Origin: Paenibacillus sp. LHD-117 | GTDB lineage: Bacteria > Bacillota > Bacilli > Paenibacillales > Paenibacillaceae | DNA: 64,000 bases | Reading direction: 5' to 3' | NCBI RefSeq assembly: GCF_030929555.1 | Contig: NZ_JAVFVT010000025.1 | Location: forward strand, 1 to 64,000 | Shown: piece after piece, positions 40,446-49,470 of the stretch | Layout of the letters: each line of letters opens with the position of its first letter | How positions within the stretch are numbered: position 1 is the stretch's first letter | Program-made: the position numbers and the translations under genes | Notes under the pieces: generated by a model | The model's database searches: none | Seen by the model: the letters and a program-made list of their open reading frames with translations, nothing else | What the model was told of the DNA's origin: nothing

Positions 40446-42566
40446 CTATACTTTTTTGACCTCGTCATGGTACGACTCCTCCACCTTGAACGCGGATACC
40501 GCCCCTTTAAGCTCCGATACCAGCTCGACAAGCCGCCTTGCATGGTCGGACACCTGCTGAACGGAATCGGTCTGCGCTTCAATCGAAGCAGCGATTTGTT
40601 GCGTCGAAGCCGTTGTCTGCTCGGTAACCGCCGATATTTGTTCCATGGAAGAAACGACGACGCCTTTCAGCTGGTCGATGCCCGCGACCGTCTCCCGCTC
40701 GTCTTGCACGCTCCGCATCATCCTCCCGATCGAATGGGTCATCACGTTCATCGCGCCGCTTACTTCCGATACGGCAGCCTTCTGCGTCTCGTTGATGGCA
40801 TTCGTTTCTTGTACGACAGCCACAAGCTCGCGCGTCTGGGACATGACAACAGACACGGTCGCTTGAATCTCTCTTGCGGAACGTTTCGACTGATCGGCCA
40901 GACGCCTGACTTCGTCCGCTACGACGGCGAAACCTTTGCCATGCGCTCCGGCCCTCGCCGCTTCGATGGACGCGTTTATGGACAAAATATTCGTCTGCTC
41001 AGTCATGTCGGCAATCGCTTTCGTGACGGAGGAGATCGTTTCCGAATAGGCATGCAAGCCGCTAACGACGGTCGTTACTTGACGGAAAGCCTCCTCAAGC
41101 CGCGTATAGGAAGTCTCCAGCTTCGCCGCATGGGCCGCTCCCTCCCGCACTTGAGCGCCGGATTCTCCCAGTACGCGCTCGACTTCGCTCGATTGCCCAA
41201 GAAGAATCCCGATCTTGCGGCTAAGCTGGCTTACGGCCTCGGAGCTCTTCTCTACCTCCACGGACGTCATGGAAGCGCCCGCAGCGATTTCTTCAGTCGA
41301 CCGGGCTACCTCGAGGCCGGAGACGGCATTTTCATTCGAGATATCGCTTACGCCGCTCGCCGATTGTTCCACGGCGGTTACGTTCTCGCCTACCGATCGA
41401 ACCAATGACCGCATGCTGCCGAGCATCGCGTTGTAGCTTTTGGCCAAATCACCGATTTCATCGTTCTGGCGATAGTCGAACTCCTTGACCAAGTTCCCTT
41501 CGGCCGTAAGCGCGATCGTCTCTCGAAGCTTCTGTACGACGCCAAACACCCGCGTGGCGATGTAATAAGCGGCAAGCGCTCCGATACCTAGCCCGAGAGC
41601 CATCGCAATCGCGCTTGTGCGAAGGAATTCCATCATTCGGCCGAAGAGGGCGCTCTTCTCGGCGAAGGAGACGACGGTCCAGTTCATGGAATATACAAAG
41701 GAGACCTCGCCGCGATAGGAAACGTCATTCCAACGGAAGTCGATTCCTTCTCTTTTGCCCTCTTCGATTTCCTGAAGCCATCCGAACGTGTCGGACATCC
41801 GATTAGAGTTATCCATGACATCCTGGACGCCGGCAGCATGGCCGCTCCTCCGCGGATCGATGTTTTTCCCGTCCATTCCCCGCATAAAGGATGAAACGAT
41901 TCGCCCTTGGTTGTCATAGATGACAAGCTTGTTGTCGCCAAACATCTCATTGGATTCCCGGAGTGTTCCAATGCCGCTAAGATCGATGTCGAAGCCCACT
42001 GCGCCGTACCATTCCCCGTTCAACGTCACCGGCGTCATGACCGACAACGCCATCTTGCCCGTTCGTTCGTCCTGGCGAACATCCGTCCACGTCGTCTCTT
42101 TGTTCCGCTTCGCCGATTCATACAGCGGATTGTCCCCGGCTTCCGCACGCTCCGGCGAAGCGGAAGCGCGTTGCAGCTCGCCTCCGGACTCGGATATGAA
42201 AAACACGCCAAGCAAGGAAGGATCCTTGGCTTGCGCCGACTGCAGCAACAGATCAAGCGATTGGCCCTCGTTCTCCGAAGAACGGCCGGCAATTTCGATT
42301 CCTTTGGCCAGCTGCTCCAGAGCCTGCTCGTAACGTTCGGTCAACATCCTCATTTCCCTGGTAGCGCTTTCAACTTGTACCGCGTTTCCATCCGAGAACG
42401 TGTCTTGAAGCGAAGCCTGGACGGTCGCGAACAGCATGGCGGTCGAACCCGCGAGCGATACGAACACCGCGGCCGAGATAAAGGCCGTCCACTTGAACCG
42501 GAGCGAGCGCCGTTTCTCTTTCTTGACTCTCTTCGAATCGCTTGTCCGTTCCGTTGAATGGTTCAT
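40446..42566 (-). CDS. Methyl-accepting chemotaxis protein with extracytoplasmic Cache-type domain
   Basis: A 706-residue transducer. It has a basic N-terminus, TM1 (about 23-45), an extracytoplasmic dCache-like domain (about 46-310, with WYGAVGFDIDLSGIGTL), TM2 (about 312-335), HAMP (about 336-390, ending EFDYRQNDEIGDLAKSYNAML), and a long helical signalling domain with the hairpin tip ADMTEQTNILSINASIEAARAGAHGKGFAVVADEVRRLADQS. No C-terminal CheR tether was recognised. It lies between two sugar-binding protein genes, so it may report on sugars, but Cache domains usually bind amino or organic acids directly. Confidence 0.93.
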   Translation of the reverse strand: MNHSTERTSDSKRVKKEKRRSLRFKWTAFISAAVFVSLAGSTAMLFATVQASLQDTFSDGNAVQVESATREMRMLTERYEQALEQLAKGIEIAGRSSENEGQSLDLLLQSAQAKDPSLLGVFFISESGGELQRASASPERAEAGDNPLYESAKRNKETTWTDVRQDERTGKMALSVMTPVTLNGEWYGAVGFDIDLSGIGTLRESNEMFGDNKLVIYDNQGRIVSSFMRGMDGKNIDPRRSGHAAGVQDVMDNSNRMSDTFGWLQEIEEGKREGIDFRWNDVSYRGEVSFVYSMNWTVVSFAEKSALFGRMMEFLRTSAIAMALGLGIGALAAYYIATRVFGVVQKLRETIALTAEGNLVKEFDYRQNDEIGDLAKSYNAMLGSMRSLVRSVGENVTAVEQSASGVSDISNENAVSGLEVARSTEEIAAGASMTSVEVEKSSEAVSQLSRKIGILLGQSSEVERVLGESGAQVREGAAHAAKLETSYTRLEEAFRQVTTVVSGLHAYSETISSVTKAIADMTEQTNILSINASIEAARAGAHGKGFAVVADEVRRLADQSKRSAREIQATVSVVMSQTRELVAVVQETNAINETQKAAVSEVSGAMNVMTHSIGRMMRSVQDERETVAGIDQLKGVVVSSMEQISAVTEQTTASTQQIAASIEAQTDSVQQVSDHARRLVELVSELKGAVSAFKVEESYHDEVKKV

Positions 42567-42816
42567 CGTTGTTAACCCCTCGTCTCATAGAATTGGAAGA
42601 ATGCCACTCCTTATTGTAATCGAGCCGCTTTCGCCGCAATGGACCAATCGAATTCAAAGATTTGCGATGGCTAGCATTTTTTTGCGATATGAGAAAAACT
42701 TTTATCGGAGTACATCGAGGATGTGCGACCGCGTTTAAGCGGAAGTTTTTATCGCCAATCAGAAAAATCTCCTTTTCGCTTTATCGCTTTAAAGAACTTA
42801 AATTTTCTGATGTGGT
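42567..42816. other. Gene-free stretch upstream of the chemoreceptor
   Basis: About 250 bp without a credible gene. It is AT-rich and contains three minus-strand copies of CGATAAA-like sequence that resemble the -10 half of sigma-D promoters, but none has a TAAA element at the right distance. The chemoreceptor start is preceded by an SD-like GAGGGG. Confidence 0.5.
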
Positions 42817-42850
42817 AAAAAAAAAAGCCCGGCTGCTGCCGAGCCGGGCG
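42817..42850 (-). terminator. Terminator of the sensor/xylF operon
   Basis: On the minus strand GCCCGGCT (42849-42842) pairs with AGCCGGGC (42834-42827) with a 7-nt loop, followed by ten T. Confidence 0.95.
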
Positions 42851-42870
42851 ATACCTATAGGGAAACGATG

Positions 42871-43980
42871 TTATGGTTTCTGCTTTACGTTCTTATACAC
42901 GTCATTCCAGGAATGAAATCCGTCCGCGATGACCGTCTCGTCCATGTTCTGTTTATCGACGGCAATCGGCGACAGCAGCACGGAAGGCACTTCGATCTTG
43001 CCGTTGTTGACCTTCCTCCCCGTATCGACCTTCTCGCCTTTGGCCAGCTTCACCGCAAGCTCGGCCGCTTCCTCGGCAAGCGAATGGATCGGCTTGTAGA
43101 CCGTCATCGTCTGCGTCCCTTCGACGATGCGCTGCGCCGCGGCCAGCTCCGCGTCCTGCCCGGCGACCGGTATCCGCTCCGCCAGCCCCTGCTCGGCAAG
43201 CGCCTGGATGACGCCGCCCGCCGTAGCGTCGTTCGCGGCGATCACCGCATCGATCTTGTTCCCGTTCGCTTGAAGCGCGGCTTGCATATTAGCCAACGCG
43301 TTCGCGGGCGTCCAATCCTTCGTCCACTGGTCGTACACGATGGTAATGTCCCCGCTGTCGATAAGCGGCTGAAGCACATTAAACACGCCTGTTTTGATCA
43401 TATGCGCGTTATTGTCCGTTTCCGCGCCCCCGATATATACATAATTCCCTTTCGGAACCAGCTTCGTAATCGCCTTCGCCTGCAATTCCCCTACCCGCTC
43501 GTTGTCGAAGGATACGTACAAGTCGATTTCGGCGTTTTTGACCAGACGGTCGTAGGCCAGCACCTTAATGCCAGAAGAATGGGCTTTCTTCACGATGGAC
43601 GCCGTCGCCTCCGCGTTGTGCGGCACCATGACGAGGATATCCACGCCTTGGCTGATCATCGTCTCTGCTTGCGAGATTTGCGCCGCATCGTCTCCGTTCG
43701 CCGCCATGATGACCACTTCCGCTCCCAACGCTTCGACCGCGGCCTCGAACAAATCACGATCCTTCTGCCAGCGCTCCTCTACTAAGGTATCCATGGAGAA
43801 GCCGATTCTGATTTTGCCGTCCGAATGTACCGGATTCCCCTCTGGAGACCCGCTCGGCGAAGGCTGGATGGGTTCATTCCCGGCGCGGCTTTCCCCTGCG
43901 TCCGATTCGCAAGCAGATGCGAGGACGACGAATGCCAGCGCCGCCAGAAACAGCCTTAAAGGTATGAACAGCCTTGTCAT
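42871..43980 (-). CDS. xylF: D-xylose-type substrate-binding lipoprotein (XylF-like)
   Basis: A 369-residue lipoprotein. ATG 43980 is preferred: GGGAAGGAG lies 10 nt upstream and the signal LFLAALAFVVLASAC then ends in a lipobox. An alternative ATG at 44022 overlaps the regulator stop. The XylF pattern is strong: IRIGFSMDTLVEERWQKDRDLFEAAVEALGAEV, QGVDILVMVPHNAEA, AYDRLVKNAEIDLYVSFDNERVGELQAKAI, YIGGAETDNNAHM, VIAANDATAGGVIQAL, PVAGQDAELAAAQRI. No permease follows it, so it either feeds the MmsAB transporter or serves the chemoreceptor encoded next. It is the fourth gene of the sensor operon. Confidence 0.92.
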   Translation of the reverse strand: MTRLFIPLRLFLAALAFVVLASACESDAGESRAGNEPIQPSPSGSPEGNPVHSDGKIRIGFSMDTLVEERWQKDRDLFEAAVEALGAEVVIMAANGDDAAQISQAETMISQGVDILVMVPHNAEATASIVKKAHSSGIKVLAYDRLVKNAEIDLYVSFDNERVGELQAKAITKLVPKGNYVYIGGAETDNNAHMIKTGVFNVLQPLIDSGDITIVYDQWTKDWTPANALANMQAALQANGNKIDAVIAANDATAGGVIQALAEQGLAERIPVAGQDAELAAAQRIVEGTQTMTVYKPIHSLAEEAAELAVKLAKGEKVDTGRKVNNGKIEVPSVLLSPIAVDKQNMDETVIADGFHSWNDVYKNVKQKP

Positions 43981-44018
43981 CCGCTTCTCGCTCCTTCCCG
44001 CCGCTTTTTCGCGATCCG

Positions 44019-45560
44019 TCATGTTTTTCTGCCGAGCAGCGTCCTCCGGTATTCCGTCGGAGAAACGTCGCACATTTTTTTGAACACTTTGCTGAAGTAG
44101 TTCGGATCATGATAGCCGACCTCGAACGTAATTTCCTTCAAGCTTTTTTCGGGATCCCCCATCAGCTTCTTCGCCTTTTCGATGCGGCATTCCGTCAGGA
44201 AGTCGATGTAGTTGACGCCGAGCTGCTCCTTGAACATCTTGCTAATGTAGAACGGGCTGAGCCCCGCCTTCTTCCCGATAACGTCCAGCGATATGTCCTC
44301 ATGGGAATGCTGTTCGATATATTGTTTGATCTGATGCATCAAATCCGGCTCCAGCCGGCTGTTATGTTCCTCGTATGCTTGCCTCATCCGATCGAGCAGC
44401 AGACCGGTCTCGGCGCGGAGCTGGCGGCAATCCTGCGCTTGATAAGAGAATAGCGGGGTGTCCGATTCAACGCCCAGTTCGCCCAGCACGCGGGAGGCGA
44501 TCCACAACAGCTCCAGCACCCGCTGCTGAATATGAAGCAGCTCGACTCCTTCGCGCTCATGCTGCCCGATCGCATCCATGACGTCCGCGCGAACTTGATC
44601 CCACTCGCCGAGCCGAATCCGGTCGAAGAACTGCTTCTCCCGCTGCTTCGATAGATGCCCGTCCCGCGCCGTCCCCGTCACGGGCACATCGGAGTAGAAC
44701 CGGTATTTGGCAGGAAGCGACGTATCCATGGAGGCAATCAACGATTCTTGGTAGGATTGCCGGATCTGCTCCAACGACTCGCAGACGTTCCCGATGCCTA
44801 CAAACCACCCTGCTCCGGCATCCGTCTTCGCGACGAATAGAATTTCGCGGGCAAGGGAGACGGCTTGCGTCCGGAATGACCTGTCCGGATCCCGGAACAC
44901 AATGATCGGAAGCTGCCTGCCGTATAACGCTCCCACCCAAACGGCCGCCGACTGACGGACCTTCTCCTTGACGGCGGAGTACAGATGCTCCGCTCCGGAG
45001 GGCAGCGATACCAGCATGACAAACTTCTCGCTCGCGCTGCGGCTGTCCATCATTCCGACCAGCTCGTCCAAATGCACTTCGTGAACATGGTCGAACAGCA
45101 GCTGCGTCACGATATCGGTCTCGACCAGCGGCAGCGCCTTCCTCAGCGCTTGCTGCTGATGCAAGCTTGTTTCCTGCAGCAGCCTTTCTTCCTCGACCAG
45201 TCGGATGACCTTTCCGACCGTCGCGATGATTTCGCTGGCTTTGCTCGGCTTGAGCAGATAATCCTTGACGCCCAGCTTAATCGCCTTGCGGGCGTATTCG
45301 AAAGTGTCGTAGGCGGTGACCATCACGAATTTGATGCCGGGGTGCTCTGCGCTAATGTGTTCCACGGCTTCAATGCCGTTCATCCCGGGCATCTTAATGT
45401 CCATCAGAATGATATCCGGCATGAACGTGCCGGCCATCTGCACGGCAATCTTCCCGTTTTTCGCTTGCTCGATGGCAAGCTCCGGATACCCTTTGCGCAG
45501 AATCGCGTGCAGACCTTCCCGCTCGATCTGTTCGTCATCGACAATTAATAGTTTAATCAT
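44019..45560 (-). CDS. Response regulator with AraC-type output (YesN family)
   Basis: A 513-residue regulator. The receiver domain (1-120) has the acidic pair VDDE, phospho-acceptor D54 (IILMDIKMPGM) and K in LLKPSK. A long middle region follows, then an AraC DNA-binding domain (about 410-510) with HEDISLDVIGKKAGLSPFYISKMFKEQLGVNYIDFLTECRIEKAKKLM and LKEITFEVGYHDPNYFSKVFKKMCDVSPTEYRR. Its start overlaps the kinase gene by 8 bp. By analogy with the Clostridium XylFII-LytS-YesN system it should activate sugar transport genes, here xylF and probably the ABC operon. Confidence 0.94.
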   Translation of the reverse strand: MIKLLIVDDEQIEREGLHAILRKGYPELAIEQAKNGKIAVQMAGTFMPDIILMDIKMPGMNGIEAVEHISAEHPGIKFVMVTAYDTFEYARKAIKLGVKDYLLKPSKASEIIATVGKVIRLVEEERLLQETSLHQQQALRKALPLVETDIVTQLLFDHVHEVHLDELVGMMDSRSASEKFVMLVSLPSGAEHLYSAVKEKVRQSAAVWVGALYGRQLPIIVFRDPDRSFRTQAVSLAREILFVAKTDAGAGWFVGIGNVCESLEQIRQSYQESLIASMDTSLPAKYRFYSDVPVTGTARDGHLSKQREKQFFDRIRLGEWDQVRADVMDAIGQHEREGVELLHIQQRVLELLWIASRVLGELGVESDTPLFSYQAQDCRQLRAETGLLLDRMRQAYEEHNSRLEPDLMHQIKQYIEQHSHEDISLDVIGKKAGLSPFYISKMFKEQLGVNYIDFLTECRIEKAKKLMGDPEKSLKEITFEVGYHDPNYFSKVFKKMCDVSPTEYRRTLLGRKT

Positions 45561-47001
45561 ATTTCTCGCTTTTCCTTTCCTTCGGTATGCGCAACACGAC
45601 CTTCGTTCCGCCTTCCGGGCCGCTCTCGATATCGATTACGTCGGTCAGCCCGTAGAAAAGGCGCAGCCGCTTCACGACGTTACCGAAGCCGATGCCGGTC
45701 GAATGCCCTTCCGCTCCGGATGTTTGCTCCTCCAGAATACTCGTCATTTTCTCCTGCGGCATCCCAGGTCCGTCGTCTTCGATCTCGATCGTTATCCGCT
45801 CCTCCCCGCCGGCAATACGAAACCGGATAATGCCGCCTTCTTCGGCGGGCTCGACGGCATGGATAACCGCATTCTCCACGATGGGCTGCAGCGTCAAGCC
45901 CGGAATTTGGACGTGTAGGCAAGACTCGTCGATGTCCATTTGCAGCTGCAGGCGATCGGTAAACCTGGCTTTCTGGATTTCGATGTACTGCTTCAGCACC
46001 TTGACCTCCTCGTACAGCGTGACGGACCGGTCGAGCCGCTTCAGATTGTAGCGCAGCAAATTCGCGACTGACACAAGCAAGTCGCTCGTCTCCTCCGAGC
46101 CCTCCAAATACGCCTTCTTGGAGAGGGTATCCAGCGTATTGAACAGAAAATGCGGGTTAATCTGGCTCTGCAAGCTGCGAAGCTGGCTTTCCCGCAGAAG
46201 CAGCTTATTCTGCTGAAGCTCGTTCTCCAGCTGGGCTTTCTGCTGAATTTCCGAAATCAGATTGTTTATGTTGATGCGCATACGGTCGAACATCTTCGCA
46301 AGGAAGGAAATTTCGTCGTTCGACGCGACCTCGATCTCCAGGTCGAACCGTCCCCGAGACAGCTCCTTCGCCGCCTGGGTCAGCTTCAGCACAGGTCTCG
46401 TGATACTTAACGAGAACCAATACGTGAACAGCAGCATCAGAAACGTAATGAGCAAAAGCAGCCAGATGCCCAGCTTATTGAGCTCGGCGGATTGCTCGAT
46501 GATGCCTCTGTAGAACCGTTCGTACGTCTTTAAATCCTTGTCCAGCAGAGTCAGCGTCATCTCGGCTATGTAAACCGATATCCGGTCCGCTTCCGAAAAC
46601 GCCTCGGTGGAAGCCTCGGTTTCGAGCTCGGTCTGGAACAAAACCGCCCGGTCCGCCGATTCGATCAGGCTGTCGATCATATTGACGAAGTTGGTCAACG
46701 CAAAATCGTTTTCGTCGTTTCTGAGCAAATAGATGTCTTGTCTGACGTCCAGTAGCTTTGTTTTGCTTGCGTCGACCTGCTCCAACGCGGAAGGCGCCGG
46801 CGTCTGCATGAAGTTATTGAGCGCCGTCACCACCTGCTGGCTAGCGCCCGTTACTTCGTTCATGCGCAGATACCGCTGAAGAATATCGTTGTATTGATCC
46901 TGCGTCTTCTGATTGTAATAAGTAAGCGCTATCCAAATGGCCGCCATGATGAACAATACGATGGTCGCGAGGACCCATATTTTTTTCTGTATGCTGTTCA
47001 T
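45553..47001 (-). CDS. Sensor histidine kinase (LytS/YesM type)
   Basis: A 482-residue membrane kinase. TM1 (about 9-27), a short helical extracytoplasmic part (about 28-177), TM2 (about 178-198), HAMP (about 199-252, RPVLKLTQAAKELSRGRFDLEI), and the His_kinase domain with H284 in LQSQINPHFLFNTLDTL. The ATPase domain has the N box IVENAVIHAVEP, G1 DDGPGMP and GIGFGNVVKRL. The extracytoplasmic part is too small for a sugar-binding fold, consistent with ligand sensing through the separate periplasmic sensor encoded just upstream (ATGA overlap). Confidence 0.94.
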   Translation of the reverse strand: MNSIQKKIWVLATIVLFIMAAIWIALTYYNQKTQDQYNDILQRYLRMNEVTGASQQVVTALNNFMQTPAPSALEQVDASKTKLLDVRQDIYLLRNDENDFALTNFVNMIDSLIESADRAVLFQTELETEASTEAFSEADRISVYIAEMTLTLLDKDLKTYERFYRGIIEQSAELNKLGIWLLLLITFLMLLFTYWFSLSITRPVLKLTQAAKELSRGRFDLEIEVASNDEISFLAKMFDRMRININNLISEIQQKAQLENELQQNKLLLRESQLRSLQSQINPHFLFNTLDTLSKKAYLEGSEETSDLLVSVANLLRYNLKRLDRSVTLYEEVKVLKQYIEIQKARFTDRLQLQMDIDESCLHVQIPGLTLQPIVENAVIHAVEPAEEGGIIRFRIAGGEERITIEIEDDGPGMPQEKMTSILEEQTSGAEGHSTGIGFGNVVKRLRLFYGLTDVIDIESGPEGGTKVVLRIPKERKSEKYD

Positions 47002-47975
47002 TGGCTATCCGCTTCCTTCAGCATTTGAATATCGGTGTAGTAACCGTTGATATCAAGAGGCACCGTCTCGCCGTTCAGCCATTCGATCATCCGCTGCACG
47101 CTTAGCTTCCCCATCATCTCCGGCGATTGGCCGATGACTCCGTCAAGCATGCCGCGCTCCAGCAAAGACAAAGATTCCTTGCCGTCGTCGAACGTATAGA
47201 CATGGTAAGCGTCCACCCGTGAGCGTCTGCCGATTTCCTGCAGCATCGCCCCAACCATGTTCGCGTTTACCGCGATGAAGGCATCTACGTCAGGCATTCG
47301 GTTCATGGAATCCCTCGTGGCGGAGAAAACCTGTTCTCTCGTATCCGGTGTTTCGGCGTATTCCGTCCGAATATCAGGATAGTTGCCGAGCACGTCCAGA
47401 ATTCCGCTTAAACGCTGCTTCAGATCGTACTCCCGGCGGCTATCCCCCATCAGAATGACCGTGCCTGACTCGCCCATGTCGGCAAGCAGCTGCCTCGCGA
47501 TCATCTGGCCCGCATTATAGTGATCGGAGCCGACGTACGTTCTTCTCAAACTTTCCGCCATCGGCACATCGTTCGCCACCGTAATGACGGGAATGCCGTA
47601 GAACGCCGCTTTGCTTTTCGTCAACGTTTTGAACGCGTCCGTGTCCAGCCCCTGGACAATGATTCCGTCTACCTTGGACGCGGTCGCGATCTCGATTTTT
47701 TTCAAAAAATCATCCTGGTTCCTGCCGTAGCTGCCCCATACTTCAAGGCTCGCGCCTTCCTTCAAGGCCTGCTCCTGCGCGCCATCGCCGACCTTGTCCC
47801 AGAAGGGCGTATCCAGCTCCTGCGTGATGAGAACAAGGCGATATTGCTCTTGCCGCTGAACCGATGCCTCCGGCAGCTCCCAGTCGGAACGAAACGCTTT
47901 GCCGGCAGACGAAATCGTGAAATAGAATAAAGTGACGCATACGGCGCCGAGCACGAATAAAAGTGTTTTGCGCAA
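46998..47975 (-). CDS. Membrane-anchored periplasmic sugar sensor (XylFII-like)
   Basis: A 325-residue protein with an N-terminal hydrophobic segment (about 4-24) lacking a lipobox, so it is probably membrane-tethered, and a type-I periplasmic binding fold: YRLVLITQELDTPFWDKVGDGAQEQAL, KVDGIIVQGLDTDAFKTL, AAFYGIPVITVANDVPMAESLRRTYVGSDHYNAGQMIARQL, GTVILMGDSRREYDLKQRL. It starts at TTG 47975 with AAAGGAG 9 nt upstream. In the Clostridium XylFII-LytS system the homologous protein binds xylose and switches the kinase. It is first in the coupled operon sensor-kinase-regulator-xylF. Confidence 0.88.
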   Translation of the reverse strand: MRKTLLFVLGAVCVTLFYFTISSAGKAFRSDWELPEASVQRQEQYRLVLITQELDTPFWDKVGDGAQEQALKEGASLEVWGSYGRNQDDFLKKIEIATASKVDGIIVQGLDTDAFKTLTKSKAAFYGIPVITVANDVPMAESLRRTYVGSDHYNAGQMIARQLLADMGESGTVILMGDSRREYDLKQRLSGILDVLGNYPDIRTEYAETPDTREQVFSATRDSMNRMPDVDAFIAVNANMVGAMLQEIGRRSRVDAYHVYTFDDGKESLSLLERGMLDGVIGQSPEMMGKLSVQRMIEWLNGETVPLDINGYYTDIQMLKEADSQ

Positions 47976-48051
47976 GCGGAGGGTCTCCTTTGCTTCGATG
48001 AATGTTTCCGTCCTATGAATGGCTTAAAACCCGCGACAAATAAGCTTAATC

Positions 48052-48080
48052 ATTATAATGGCATCTTCGACCAATTTCTA
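48052..48080 (-). promoter_or_regulatory. Promoter of the sugar sensor operon
   Basis: On the minus strand, a perfect -10 TATAAT (48052-48057) follows a weak -35 TAGAAA (48075-48080) at 17 bp, about 77 bp before the TTG start. The weak -35 would suit an activated promoter. Confidence 0.45.
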
Positions 48081-48132
48081 TTTAATTTATTTTCCAAGCA
48101 TGTTAAGCATTCGGGCGCTTCGATAAAGCTAG

Positions 48133-48174
48133 AAAGCCGCCAATCCCGATTATACAGGAAGCCGGCGGCTTTTA
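48133..48174. terminator. Terminator of the mmg/icmF operon
   Basis: AAAGCCGCC (48133-48141) pairs with GGCGGCTTT (48164-48172) across an inner loop. The minus strand ends in TTTCTAG and the plus strand in TTTTATG, so it may act both ways. It follows the prpB stop. Confidence 0.7.
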
Positions 48175-48195
48175 TGCAAAAGATTTTGTTTCTGC

Positions 48196-49098
48196 TTACT
48201 CCGGCAGCACCGTCTTGGCGATCATGCTGTCGAGCGCCTCGTAATCGGCGTATCGGATCGTCTCGTACAGCTCCTTGCGCGTCTGCATGTCATTCACGGA
48301 AGCCGACTGCGTGCCGGAGCGCGCAATCTCCGCGAAGACCCGCTCGTACGCCTTGGCCGCCACCCGCAGCGACGTCACGGGATAGATGACCATGCGGAAG
48401 CCCCAGCTCGCGAATTGGGCAGCGGTGTAATAAGGCGTCCGGCCGAATTCGGTCATGTTTGCGAGCAGTGGAGCGCCGATGGCCGCGCCGAATTGCCGGA
48501 ACTCCGCTTCGCCCTCAAGCGCCTCGGGGAAGATGGCGTCCGCACCCGCCGCAACGTATTGCCGCGCCCTTGCGATCGCCGCCTCCAACCCTTCCGCGCT
48601 TCTCGCATCCGTCCGCGCGACGACGTACAAGGTCGGACTGACCGACTTGATCATCCTAATCTTCTGCGCCATCTCTTCGGCCGGGATCAGCCGCTTGCCG
48701 TTCAGATGGCCGCATTTCTTCGGCATGTCCTGGTCTTCGAGCTGTACGGCGGCCGCCTTCGCCTCGACCATTTCCTTGGCAGCCCTTGCAACGTTCAGCA
48801 CGCCGCCGTAACCGGTGTCGATATCGACGAGCACGGGCAGACCCGATGCCCGGACCAGCTCGCGCGCCCGCTCCGCAACCTCGTTGCTGTAGATCAGCCC
48901 CAGATCGGGAAGCCCTCGACTTGCCGTATAAGCCGCTCCGGACAAATACAATGCCTCGAAACCGCACGTCTTCGCCACTCTCGCCGACATGCCGTCATGT
49001 GCGCCCGGGATTTGGACGATCGGCCCCGAATCGACCAGCCCGCGGAACCGTTCGGCCAGCTCACACTGACCGGGCTCCTCTTCCACTAACCAAGACAT
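48196..49098 (-). CDS. prpB: 2-methylisocitrate lyase (PrpB/MmgF)
   Basis: A 300-residue PEP-mutase/isocitrate-lyase-superfamily enzyme that cleaves 2-methylisocitrate to pyruvate and succinate. The catalytic loop QDMPKKCGHLNGKRLI holds the essential Cys in KKCGH. Metal-site elements VDIDTGYGG and VQLEDQ are present, and VARTDAR is conserved. It has its own good SD (GGAGGTGG). It is separated from prpD by 372 bp that contain a palindromic element, unlike the tight spacing of the other operon genes. Confidence 0.95.
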   Translation of the reverse strand: MSWLVEEEPGQCELAERFRGLVDSGPIVQIPGAHDGMSARVAKTCGFEALYLSGAAYTASRGLPDLGLIYSNEVAERARELVRASGLPVLVDIDTGYGGVLNVARAAKEMVEAKAAAVQLEDQDMPKKCGHLNGKRLIPAEEMAQKIRMIKSVSPTLYVVARTDARSAEGLEAAIARARQYVAAGADAIFPEALEGEAEFRQFGAAIGAPLLANMTEFGRTPYYTAAQFASWGFRMVIYPVTSLRVAAKAYERVFAEIARSGTQSASVNDMQTRKELYETIRYADYEALDSMIAKTVLPE

Positions 49099-49196
49099 AA
49101 CGGAATCCCCACCTCCAGCTTCTAGTAGAACGATCCAAAAATTCCGTAACCATCGCGACTTCGGCGATCCTTCAAACGGTATGCCGAACTGAAAAG

Positions 49197-49389
49197 ATGG
49201 CTAACGGAGCACACAGCCGTTATTTTGCCTTTCATGCCTCATTCTAAAATCTAACGGAGCTACGCGCGCTTATTGGACGGATTTCTAGGGAAATGGCACT
49301 GTTTGATGGCCAATAGCGGCCTCCAGCTCCGTTAGAATTTGTACACAAACGATTTTAATCGAATAACGACTGTGGCCGCCGTTAGCCAT
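49197..49389. repeat. Nested palindromic element between prpD and prpB
   Basis: Outer arms 49197-49224 and 49362-49389 are inverted copies over 28 bp with four mismatches. Inner arms 49251-49276 and 49310-49335 share CTAACGGAGCT and TATTGG. All four arms begin with the same CTAACGG core, so the whole 193 bp can fold into one long imperfect hairpin. No coding frame. The rest of the gap 49099-49470 shows nothing recognisable. Confidence 0.8.
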
Positions 49390-49470
49390 CTAAAACGGTT
49401 GCCATCGAGTTGCAGATCATGGCTGTATGGCAAATGTAGAGTAGTTCCTTCCGCAAGCTTACGTTCCGGA

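Noticed and set aside
42567..42816. Sigma-D promoters before the chemoreceptor gene
   Set aside because: Three CGATAAA-like -10 halves are present, but none has TAAA about 15 bp upstream.
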